DNA of 64,000 nucleotides. It comes from Candidatus Contendibacter sp. (GTDB taxonomy: Bacteria; Pseudomonadota; Gammaproteobacteria; Competibacterales; Competibacteraceae). Position numbers and translations under genes: made by a program. The stretch is taken from NCBI GenBank assembly GCA_029624675.1, contig JARSSP010000041.1, positions 1 through 64,000 on the forward strand, read 5' to 3'. The notes beneath the pieces are model-generated. The model did no database searches, had not been told where the DNA came from, and was given only the letters and a program-made list of their open reading frames with translations. This document shows, in pieces, positions 54,967-64,000 of this stretch. Every line of letters begins with the position of its first letter. Positions within the stretch are counted from its first letter, which is position 1.

Positions 54967-55902
54967 GTGCGCTTCTCATCCCAATGCCTCGTTCTGGCTC
55001 TCGTCCTGTTCGTTCCGGTCGCCTGGGCGGAACCCCTGCGGGTGGTCGCCACCTTCAGCATTCTGGCCGACCTGGTGAAAAACGTCGGTGGCGAGGATGT
55101 GGCCGTCACCACGCTGGTGAGCGCCGATGGCGACGCTCACGTTTACGAGCCGACGCCGGCGGACGCCAAGGCGGTGGGCAACGCGCAACTGGTGGTGGTC
55201 AACGGCCTGCGCTTCGAGGGCTGGATGGATCGTCTCGTCAAATCAGCCGCTTATCAAGGCGAGATCGTGGTCGCCAGCCAGGGCGTCACGCCCCGGCAAA
55301 TGGCGGAGGACAAGGATGAACAGACCAAGCAGCACCACGGCAAGAATCGCCACGAGGGGCACGATCACGGCGAGATCGACCCCCATGCCTGGCAGGACTT
55401 GGCGAATGGTCAAATTTACGTGAACAACATCATGGCCGCCCTCGCCAAGGTCGATCCGACCCATGCCGAGGCCTATAAAAAACGCGGCGAAGCCTATCGG
55501 GCGCAGCTTCAGGAAACCGATCAATGGGTGCGGGCGCAACTGGCGACCGTTCCTCCCGCCAAGCGGAAGGTGATCACCTCCCACGATGCCTTCGGCTACT
55601 TCGGCGCGGCCTATGGGGTGGAGTTTCTGGCCCCGGTGGGCTGGAACACCGAAAACGAACCGTCCGCCAAACAGATCGCTACCTTGATCCGCCAAATCAA
55701 ACGGGAAGGGACGCGGGCGCTGTTCGTGGAAAACATGAGCGACCCGCGCCTGATCAAGCGCATCGCCGACGAGGCCGGCGGTGTCGTGGGCGGCACGCTG
55801 TACTCCGACGCTCTGGCTCCGGCCGGTCAGCCCGGCGACAGCTACCTCGGCCTGTTCCGCTACAACGTGCCCGCGCTCGCGGCGGCGATGGCGAAAAATT
55901 AG
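54967..55902 (+). CDS. znuA: Zinc-binding periplasmic protein
   Basis: A 311-residue cluster A-I binding protein with a signal peptide (cleavage near residue 21, AWA-EP). Zinc ligands are His58 (DAHVYEP), His140 (IDPHAW) and a third His in TSHDAFGYF. A His/Asp-rich loop (KQHHGKNRHEGHDHGEIDPH, 121-140) is typical of zinc rather than manganese binders. The start is GTG, with GGGAGG six bases upstream. Last gene of the znu operon. Confidence 0.94.
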   Translation: MRFSSQCLVLALVLFVPVAWAEPLRVVATFSILADLVKNVGGEDVAVTTLVSADGDAHVYEPTPADAKAVGNAQLVVVNGLRFEGWMDRLVKSAAYQGEIVVASQGVTPRQMAEDKDEQTKQHHGKNRHEGHDHGEIDPHAWQDLANGQIYVNNIMAALAKVDPTHAEAYKKRGEAYRAQLQETDQWVRAQLATVPPAKRKVITSHDAFGYFGAAYGVEFLAPVGWNTENEPSAKQIATLIRQIKREGTRALFVENMSDPRLIKRIADEAGGVVGGTLYSDALAPAGQPGDSYLGLFRYNVPALAAAMAKN

Positions 55903-56007
55903 CCTTCGCGACAACCCCCGAAAGAGACTGATGTGTATGTGTAATCGACAGCTTTCGTGAAGGAGGTTGGGGATTTCGAACAGGAACAGAGGAATATGCT
56001 GGCCTTT

Positions 56008-56739
56008 CTACGCTTCACACCCGTCCAGCCGGCGCTTTCGGCTCTCCCAGTCGGGCATGCAGCGGCTCAGCAGTTGATAGAACGCCGGGCTGTGGTTGTG
56101 AATCCGCAAATGGCAGAGTTCGTGCGCGAGCACGTAATCGATGCAGTGGATCGGCGTCTTGACGAGGTCCAGGTTCAGCACGATGTGGCCTGCCCTGGTG
56201 CAACTCCCCCAGCGATGCCTCATGCGGCGGATCATCAGTTTCGGTTCGCGCGGCGGCCGCAACGGCGGGCATCGTTCCAGGCATAGCCGCATACGGTGCT
56301 GAAACACGCGCTCGGCGTGCTGGCGATACCAGCCGTCGAGCAGTTGCGCGATGTGGCTTGCCTGGTTGCGGTCGCCGGTCCATACGTGCAGGAATCCGCC
56401 GACGAGCTTCACGGTCTCCGGCGACCCCTCGTGGACCTTGAGTCGGTACTGCCGGCCCAGATAGCGGTGGGTCTCGCCGGATACGAAGCGCGGACCGGGG
56501 TGTTTGGGTAGAAACTGCTCGAAATACCGCCACTGCCGCAGAATCCACCCCGCGCGCTTCGCCACGCGCGGCAGCACCTGCTCGCTCGTCGTCCCCTCCG
56601 GAGCCACGATTTCCAGCCGCAATTCGGGATGCACGGTGATGGCGAGCGTCTTGCGCTGGCGGTATTCGATGCGAAACGGAATCCGCTCGCCGTCGAAATC
56701 CAGCACGTAGCCGCCGTCCGGTTGGCCGCTCTCGATCAT
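56008..56739 (-). CDS. YgjP-like zinc metallopeptidase (DUF45)
   Basis: A 243-residue member of the YgjP/DUF45 (SprT-like, M48-related) family. The zinc site is HELCHLRIHNHSPAF (His206, Glu207, His210 and a later His). It overlaps the hsdR stop as ATGA (56736-56739), so it is co-translated with the restriction subunit. Such genes often sit next to type I restriction genes; whether they cleave HsdR or another protein is not known. The frame extends to a GTG at 56772, but the ATG at 56739 fits better. Confidence 0.88.
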   Translation of the reverse strand: MIESGQPDGGYVLDFDGERIPFRIEYRQRKTLAITVHPELRLEIVAPEGTTSEQVLPRVAKRAGWILRQWRYFEQFLPKHPGPRFVSGETHRYLGRQYRLKVHEGSPETVKLVGGFLHVWTGDRNQASHIAQLLDGWYRQHAERVFQHRMRLCLERCPPLRPPREPKLMIRRMRHRWGSCTRAGHIVLNLDLVKTPIHCIDYVLAHELCHLRIHNHSPAFYQLLSRCMPDWESRKRRLDGCEA

Positions 56740-59700
56740 CCGGGATACCGGCGCCGGGCGATGTCGAGACACTTTTCCAGAATCGCGTCGATCTCGTCGA
56801 AACTCAGGTCGAGCCCGGCGCGGCTCTTGAGGTCGAAGAGCGCGTCCTCGATGTCGTTCCGCATCCGGTTCTGCACGTCGGCGTTCGTGGTCCAGTTGAC
56901 GATTCGCTCGCGGAGAATGGTGTCGTCGATGGCCATTGCCGCCTCGGCGATCTTTTCCATGAAACCACCGTCGGTCCGATGCGCGGCCAGCGCTTCGCGA
57001 ACGACGCCATGGAACGCCTTGGCGACTTCCCGCTGGCGGATCGACGCCGGCAGATTGTCGTCCTTGCGGGTGCGGATCGCGTCGGCGATCTCGGAGACCT
57101 TGGCCAGGTAATCCCGGTCCGCCAGCCGCTGCTCCCGGAAGGCGCGAATTGCGGCTTCGAGCAACTCGGAAAACTTGCGGTAGAACGCGGGGTCTTCATC
57201 CATCCGCTCTTCGATGGTCTTTTTCGTGCGGTGGGCGATGGTGTCGGCCCTGGACGCCGTGCCTTCCAGTCGCTCCAGTTCCTGGAGAAAGGCGTCCTGG
57301 TCGAAGATGTTCACCAGCGCCGTCACCTTCTCGACGGCGCCGGTCGAGACATGGGTGTCGATCAGCTTCTGAATCTTCGCCTCGTACTCCTTGAAATCGA
57401 CGACTTCGGCATAGCGCCGGCGGACCGCCGTCCGCAGCTTCATGAAGAACGTCAAGTCCTTGCGGTACTTCACGATTTTCGCGTCGGGCGTCTGCTCCAC
57501 GAACCGGGTCGAGGACAGGGCGATGGCGAGCGAGCGGCCGAAATCCCGCAGGCGCTCGTAGAACCGCTCGCGGAGGGCGGCGTCGGCCAGTTTCCGTTCG
57601 TACTGTTCCTCGTCCTGCTGGTTCTTGATGTCCTGGAACAGATTGAGCAGGTCCGTATGGCGACGCGGCAGCTTGTCGATCTCCTCGGCCACGTCGGTCA
57701 GCGTCGCCTCCAGATCGGCCTGGTCGTATTCCTCCATCTTGCCGTACAGGTCGAACGCCTGGTTCAGGTTCTGCAAGACGCCCCGATAGTCGATGATGTA
57801 GCCGAAGTCCTTGCCGTCGCAGAGCCGGTTCACGCGGGCGATGGCTTGCAATAGCGTGTGATCCTGAAGCTGCCGGGTCAGGTACAGCACCGTGTTGCGG
57901 GGGGCGTCGAAGCCGGTCAGCAGCTTGTCCACGACGATGATGATTTCCGGATCGTCGCCGCTCTTGAAGCCGTTGATGAGGTTTTTGTTGTACTGCTCCT
58001 CGCTGCCGTGCCGGGCCATCATTTTCTTCCAGAACTGCTGCACGGCGGGCAGATGCTCCTCGTCCACCTCTTCGTTGCCTTCGCGGTCGTCGGGGCCGGA
58101 AATCAGCACGTCCGACGAGACCATGCCGAACTCATTGAGGTATTTCTGGTAGAGCAGGGCCGTCGCTTTGTCCTGCGTCACCAGTTGGGCCTTGTAGGGC
58201 GTGCCCTGCCAGTGGTCGCGGAAGTGCAGGCTGATATCGAGCGCGATCTCGCGGACCTTCTGTTCGGCCTTGTTCAGTTGATCGGTCGTGGTGAACTTCT
58301 TCTTCAGGTCCGCCTTCTGCTCCTTGGTGAGGTTCGAGGTGATCACGTCGAACCAGCGGTCGATGCTTTGGCGGTCCACGCGCTGCTCGACATCCCGCCC
58401 CTCGTAGAGCAGCGGTACGACGGCCCGGTCCTCGACGGCCCGGCGGATCGAGTAGGTCGGCTGGATCAGGCCGCCGAACCGGTTGATCGTGTCCTTTTCC
58501 TTCTTCCTCACCGGCGTTCCGGTGAAACCGATGAAGCAGGCGTTCGGGAGGGCCTTCCTCATGCGGCCGTGCATCGCGCCGTACTGGCCGCGATGGCTCT
58601 CATCGACGAGGACGAACACGTTGTCGCTCTCGTTGCGCAAGTTAGCCTTGAGCACCGCGTTCTCGAACTTGTCGATGATCGTGGTGACGACGCGACTCTT
58701 GGGGCCGGCGACCTGCTTGGCGAGGTCCTTGCCGCTGCGGGCCTGGTGCGGTTCCAGGTCGCAATGGCTGAAGGTCCGGTAAATCTGGTCGTCCAGGTCC
58801 ACGCGGTCGGTCACGAGGACGATCTTGTAGTCCGGCAAGTTCAGCCGGGCGATGGCCTTGGCGAGCATGACCATCGTCAGCGATTTGCCGCTGCCCTGGG
58901 TGTGCCAGACCACGCCGCCGAGCCGTCGGCCGTCGGCGTCCCGCTGCTGGATGCGTTCGAGGATGTTGCGAACCGTGAAGTACTGCTGGTAGCGGGCGAT
59001 CTTTTTCTCGCCGGCGTCGAACACGATGAAATTGAAGGTCAGGTCCAGTAATCGCTCGGGGCGGCACAAACTGTAGAGGGCGCGGTCTTGCGCCGTGATC
59101 TCGCGCGGGCCGCGAAAATAGTCCGCCTGCGCCTCGCTGATCGACTGAAACCGCTGCATCAACCATCCCACATCCTCTTGCTTCGATTTTCGCCGGGAGA
59201 TCAAGGGGGCTAGTTCGCGATCCACCTCTTCCCGCCAGACCGCCCAGAACTTGGCGGCGGTGCCGGTCGTGGCGTATTGGGCCTCGTTCTTCGACAGGAC
59301 CAGCAGCAGTTGCGCGTAGAGGAACAGCTTGGGGATTTCGTCGTCCCGCTGGTTGCGCAGGTGCTGGCTGATCGCCTCGGCGATGGGGTCCTTAAGGTCG
59401 GGCCGCTTGCACTCGATGACCACGAGCGGAATACCGTTGACGAACAGCACGATGTCGGGTCGCCGGGTCTCGTGGCTGGCGGTTCGTTCGACCTCGAATT
59501 CCTCGGTGACGTGGAAGACGTTGGAGGTCAGCCTAGTGTCCGGGTTCCAGTCGATGTAGTGGAGCGGAAAGCTCTTGGTGTCGCCGCAGATCGTCTGTTG
59601 CAGGCTCTTGCCGAGAATCAGCAGGTCGTAGATCTTCTCGTTGGTGCGGACGAGTCCGTCGTACAGCACGTCTTTCAGAACCTGCACGGCGGTCTGGATG

Positions 59701-59924
59701 TTGGCCTCGCTGAACTCGTACTCCTCCCCCTTGAAGCGAATCCGGTTCAGTTTGCGCAGTTGTTCGACGAGCACCGATTCGAGCAGCACGTTGCCCGGCT
59801 TTCTCCCCCGCAGCGCGACCGCCTCGCCCGGCGTGAGGTAGCGCCAGCCCAGATTCTGCAAGAGTTGCAGGGCCGGAATTTGCGAGATGTGGTCTTCGAG
59901 AAAGGAGGGGAGATCGTCGTTCAT
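56736..59924 (-). CDS. hsdR: Type I restriction enzyme R subunit
   Basis: A 1062-residue HsdR. An N-terminal nuclease domain shows RRPDIVLFVNGIPLVVIECK (PD-ExK), then the translocase with Walker A WHTQGSGKSLTM, the DEAD-box LVDESHRGQYG and FIGFTGTPVRKKEK, and a helical C-terminus. It pumps and cuts DNA lacking methylation when joined to HsdM and HsdS. The ATG at 59924 has AAGGCGG six bases upstream. It is separated from hsdS by an IS200-type element, so transcription from hsdMS may be reduced. Confidence 0.95.
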   Translation of the reverse strand: MNDDLPSFLEDHISQIPALQLLQNLGWRYLTPGEAVALRGRKPGNVLLESVLVEQLRKLNRIRFKGEEYEFSEANIQTAVQVLKDVLYDGLVRTNEKIYDLLILGKSLQQTICGDTKSFPLHYIDWNPDTRLTSNVFHVTEEFEVERTASHETRRPDIVLFVNGIPLVVIECKRPDLKDPIAEAISQHLRNQRDDEIPKLFLYAQLLLVLSKNEAQYATTGTAAKFWAVWREEVDRELAPLISRRKSKQEDVGWLMQRFQSISEAQADYFRGPREITAQDRALYSLCRPERLLDLTFNFIVFDAGEKKIARYQQYFTVRNILERIQQRDADGRRLGGVVWHTQGSGKSLTMVMLAKAIARLNLPDYKIVLVTDRVDLDDQIYRTFSHCDLEPHQARSGKDLAKQVAGPKSRVVTTIIDKFENAVLKANLRNESDNVFVLVDESHRGQYGAMHGRMRKALPNACFIGFTGTPVRKKEKDTINRFGGLIQPTYSIRRAVEDRAVVPLLYEGRDVEQRVDRQSIDRWFDVITSNLTKEQKADLKKKFTTTDQLNKAEQKVREIALDISLHFRDHWQGTPYKAQLVTQDKATALLYQKYLNEFGMVSSDVLISGPDDREGNEEVDEEHLPAVQQFWKKMMARHGSEEQYNKNLINGFKSGDDPEIIIVVDKLLTGFDAPRNTVLYLTRQLQDHTLLQAIARVNRLCDGKDFGYIIDYRGVLQNLNQAFDLYGKMEEYDQADLEATLTDVAEEIDKLPRRHTDLLNLFQDIKNQQDEEQYERKLADAALRERFYERLRDFGRSLAIALSSTRFVEQTPDAKIVKYRKDLTFFMKLRTAVRRRYAEVVDFKEYEAKIQKLIDTHVSTGAVEKVTALVNIFDQDAFLQELERLEGTASRADTIAHRTKKTIEERMDEDPAFYRKFSELLEAAIRAFREQRLADRDYLAKVSEIADAIRTRKDDNLPASIRQREVAKAFHGVVREALAAHRTDGGFMEKIAEAAMAIDDTILRERIVNWTTNADVQNRMRNDIEDALFDLKSRAGLDLSFDEIDAILEKCLDIARRRYPG

Positions 59925-59979
59925 GTAAAACCGCCTTGCACTCAAATTCAGCACCCGCCGTGCCTCAACGCAGTCCCGT

Positions 59980-60665
59980 AACCCCGAAGGGGTTTGACCT
60001 CAAAGCCCAGGGTCGCGTAGCACCCTGGGTATTGGGCCGAAAGTTGAAGATGAAAATTGAAAACCGACGAGGACAAACCCCGAAGGGGTTTCATCTAGTC
60101 CCATACGTACCGTTCATCCCATTCCAAACCGTATTTCTTCAACAGGCGCCGAAATTCGTCCTGAAATGACTTCTTCTTGTGATGCTCTTCCTGGTTGGCG
60201 ATATAGATCCGCAGTATCTCCACATGACTGGGGCTAGCCGAGAAGGCGCCGTAACCATTTTGCCAATGAAAATCGTTCAAGGAGACGCCCTTGGTCTTCA
60301 CCCATTTTGACGATTCACGCTTCAGCTCCTTGACAAGATCGGACACCGCTATCGTCCGGCCCAGCCGACAGAGAATATGCACATGGTCCTCGGGGCCACC
60401 GACGCAGAGAACTGGACAGTCGAGCTGATTGCATGCACCGCCAAGATATTTGTGCATTTCCTCGCGAACGGTGCGTTCCAGCAAGAAGGGCTCCCGGTAC
60501 TTGGTCGAGAACACGATGTGGACGTAAATCTGTGCGAGCGACTGTGGCATGTCGGGTTCTCTTGATTCATTGATGCAACCCCTTCGGGGTAAATTCTTTT
60601 TGGTGGCCCGTTTTTTCTTTTCCCAGGGCGTTGCCCAGGGCTTTGCGATCAAACCCCTTCGGGGT
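59980..60665. mobile_element. IS200/IS605-type element between hsdR and hsdS
   Basis: A single transposase gene is bounded by short palindromes of one kind: aaccccgaaggggtt at 59980-59994 and 60075-60091, and accccttcggggt at 60578-60590 and 60652-60665. Further hairpins CCCAGGGT/ACCCTGGG (near 60007-60030) and cccagggcgttgcccaggg (near 60622) lie inside the ends. Such subterminal hairpins are what TnpA of this family recognises. The right hairpin ends one base before the hsdS stop codon, suggesting insertion at the very end of hsdS. Confidence 0.8.
60095..60550 (-). CDS. tnpA: IS200/IS605-family transposase TnpA (Y1, HUH type)
   Basis: A 151-residue single-strand transposase. The metal-binding HUH motif is His56-Val-His58 (EDHVHIL), and Tyr116 in RIYIANQEEHHKKKSFQ is the nucleophile. 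The C-terminus YGLEWDERYVWD is complete, so the enzyme is likely active. The ATG at 60550 (MPQSLAQIYVHIVFSTKYRE) is the family start; the frame to 60670 runs through the end hairpin. No tnpB is present. Confidence 0.93.
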   Translation of the reverse strand: MPQSLAQIYVHIVFSTKYREPFLLERTVREEMHKYLGGACNQLDCPVLCVGGPEDHVHILCRLGRTIAVSDLVKELKRESSKWVKTKGVSLNDFHWQNGYGAFSASPSHVEILRIYIANQEEHHKKKSFQDEFRRLLKKYGLEWDERYVWD

Positions 60666-60666
60666 C

Positions 60667-61898
60667 TCAAACAGGGTCCGGCAGTTTCACTCTCACCTGT
60701 CCCGTCAGTAGCTTCTGCATCAGGCCCTTTTTCTGCGTTTTGAGGGCGTCCAGCTCCCGTTGAAGGGTTTTGATTTCCGACACAAGCGTGTCAAGCACAT
60801 CGGCAATTTTGCTCTGTTCATCGAAAGATTCAGGTAGGAGAATTGTCTGCTTGAGGAACTCTGCGGGGTCAAAATTCAAGCGGAGACGCTCGGCAAAGAA
60901 TCCATTACAGGCGAGATAGGCTTGATGTCGCATCCGCTCCATCTGCGACAAGTAATCGATGTATCGCATGTCGATCCTGCTCTCGTCATTGGGTGTGAGA
61001 ATCGTGTACATATTGGATACTTTGCCGCCAGCAAACTCCGTTGGGACCAACCCCATCGCTCCATATGCAGCCTGAATATGCGAGATCAGAAAATCTCCTT
61101 GGCACAGAGAGTGGAGTTTCTTGACTTTGATCTGTTTGCCGAGAAGCGCTTCTCGCCAAAAGAGTCCGCCGGATTTCCGTCGAATGCTAGCGAGTCGGTA
61201 CAACTCTTCTTCATCCCATTCGACTGGGCGAAATGTCTCTTTGAGCACATCACCAACGTGATGCTCGTTGAAAGCCGTTACTCTGAACTCCGGAAACCGC
61301 CGCCGGCCGGTCAGAAGTTGCTGCATCAGCCCTTGCTTAAAGCGGATCTTGGCGGCGACCAGGTCGCTCAACTGTCGAATGCCGCGATCCCATAGATCCA
61401 ACAAGCCGGAGATAACAACTTGCTGGTCGGACGGCGGGATTAGGATAGGGAAATCGCAAATTTGCTTAGCTGAGATGTGCGGTACAGCAGTCGCTGTCTG
61501 TACCGATTTGACGTATTCAGTGAAATTATGGCTTTCGAGCGTATGGCGAAGAAACTGCGAGGTAACTCCATCTCGACCACGTATGCGTGCCACTCGTTGC
61601 ACAAGCAGACAAGGGCAATCTCCACGAGTAACCGTCGCTAATTTTAGTCCAGCGTTGACCCAAGTACGGTCCATCGCAAGAACAACATCGCCTTCTTGAA
61701 GTAAGTATGCGCGAAGGCTATCCAGTTCTGAAACCGGCCACTTCTTTGCATCGGTCCAGTCGATGTATCCCTGCCGAATATTGTCGCCACGAAGCAGTCG
61801 GACGGATACCAAGGAGTCCGTGTACTTCTCGCTGCTGAATGGAAACCCCGTCAGGAGTTGCATGTGGTTACCGAGATAAGAATGTTTCCAGTCATCAT

Positions 61899-61902
<4 letters not shown>
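60667..61902 (-). CDS. hsdS: Type I restriction enzyme S subunit
   Basis: A 411-residue specificity protein with two target-recognition domains, each followed by a conserved helix: FKQGLMQQLLTGRRRFPEF in the middle and KKGLMQKLLTGQVRVKL at the end. The two halves read two parts of the DNA target. Its start overlaps the hsdM stop (ATGA). Its last codons touch the end hairpin of the IS200-type element, but the expected C-terminus is present. Confidence 0.93.
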
Positions 61903-63416
<1,514 letters not shown>

Positions 63417-63427
63417 GTCAATCGTCC

Positions 63428-63994
63428 TTATTGCATCAACTTCCGGGAAACGGCCTGAGCGAGCAGGCGGCGCTTCTCCAAAATCGCCGCGCACAGGCGG
63501 CGTTCGCGATCCAGCAAGCCGTTGAGCGTCAGTATCCGCTGTTGCACGTCGAGCGGCGGCGCCTCGATTCGCAGTTCCTCCACATCGGTGCGGGAGACCA
63601 TCGGAACGTGGCTGCCCCGGTGAAAGGGCCGCAGCGATTCCTGAAAGTCGGGCTGGTTCAGCGACCACGCGAGATAGGCCGGCAGCACCATGCGGGGATT
63701 CGGCCGGAGGATGAAGAAGTAGCCGGTGGCGATGGTGTTCGGTTCCACCTCGGGAACCAGGACGGCGTAAAGCCGATGCCCGCGACTTAGGAACAGCACG
63801 TCGTCGGCCTGGATACGGTACGGCTCCGGCCGGTCGAGGGTCACCGTCACCAGGTCCGCCACGCGAATTCGCAAGTCAGGGTCGATGTCCTTGATCTGCA
63901 CGACCCGAACGGTCCCGGCCGGGTCGGGCTGCACCTTCCCCCGAAATTGATAGCCCGTGCGGAATTCCGCGATGTCGAGCAGTCGCTTTTTCAT
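63428..63994 (-). CDS. Half-size type I specificity-like protein (single TRD)
   Basis: A 188-residue protein with one target-recognition-like domain (MKKRLLDIAEFRTGYQFRGK, then RVVQIKDID) and one helical tail ending LEKRRLLAQAVSRKLMQ. It looks like half of an HsdS. It precedes hsdM by 11 bases in the same operon, while a full-size hsdS follows hsdM. It may dimerise to give another specificity, or act as an accessory subunit. The start is six bases from the window edge, so upstream context is unseen. Confidence 0.85.
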   Translation of the reverse strand: MKKRLLDIAEFRTGYQFRGKVQPDPAGTVRVVQIKDIDPDLRIRVADLVTVTLDRPEPYRIQADDVLFLSRGHRLYAVLVPEVEPNTIATGYFFILRPNPRMVLPAYLAWSLNQPDFQESLRPFHRGSHVPMVSRTDVEELRIEAPPLDVQQRILTLNGLLDRERRLCAAILEKRRLLAQAVSRKLMQ

Positions 63995-64000
63995 CCAGCA

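Overview
The window looks like chromosomal DNA from a GC-rich gammaproteobacterium. The main evidence is an S-adenosylhomocysteine (SAH) riboswitch in front of ahcY, recB-recD, rlmJ, an Arn-type lipid A modification cluster, a Zur/Znu zinc regulon, a class II ribonucleotide reductase and a phasin, which suggests polyhydroxyalkanoate storage. A Competibacter-like organism would fit, but that is only an inference. No rRNA or tRNA gene was seen. Most genes are GC-rich. Three blocks are clearly more AT-rich: about 6.1-10.8 kb, 34.5-36.3 kb and 45.7-48.7 kb. They hold accessory genes.

Layout. 1-3.2 kb (minus strand): a zinc-metalloprotease-like protein, a HlyD-type membrane fusion protein, an ABC ATPase and a DUF2887/Rpn-type nuclease-like gene that runs off the left edge. 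3.3-11.8 kb: the methyl cycle genes metK, ahcY (with SAH riboswitch) and metF. Between ahcY and metF sits an IetAS-type anti-phage pair (AAA ATPase plus subtilisin-like protease), an unknown gene and a frameshifted retropepsin-like gene. 11.8-26.3 kb: two lipoproteins (one FlgO-like), NrdR-type boxes and nrdJ, a P-type cation ATPase, an unknown protein, amt, a phasin, pyrC, argG, a sulfurtransferase and rlmJ. 26.3-34.5 kb: the amrS/amrB/amrA trio followed without a gap by recB and recD.

34.5-37.8 kb: a DUF6056 membrane protein, an orphan pstS and an orphan TPP riboswitch whose 3' edge is joined to what looks like the last 19 codons of thiC. 37.8-49.3 kb: a long minus-strand envelope cluster: arnD, a split arnA, arnC, arnB, an ArnE/F-like protein, a shortened ArnT-like transferase, a GT9 transferase, an LPG-synthase-TM protein, a GtrA-GT39 fusion and a small outer-membrane barrel. 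49.4-55.9 kb: the zinc island with zur divergent from a COG0523 GTPase and a WD40 gene, then a second, decayed copy of the same control region carrying a broken tetR and a WD40 tail, then a 37-residue membrane protein and znuCBA. 56.0-64.0 kb: a type I restriction-modification locus with a half-size specificity protein, hsdM, full-size hsdS, an IS200/IS605-type element, hsdR and a YgjP-like metallopeptidase.

How it fits together. metK, ahcY and metF make S-adenosylmethionine, clear SAH and supply methyl groups; the riboswitch ties ahcY to SAH. The zinc genes form a plausible Zur regulon. The Arn genes would add aminoarabinose to lipid A. IetAS and the type I system are phage-defence modules. 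The most unusual structures are the TPP-aptamer/thiC-tail junction, the duplicated zur operator region and a dispersed repeat inserted in frame in recD.
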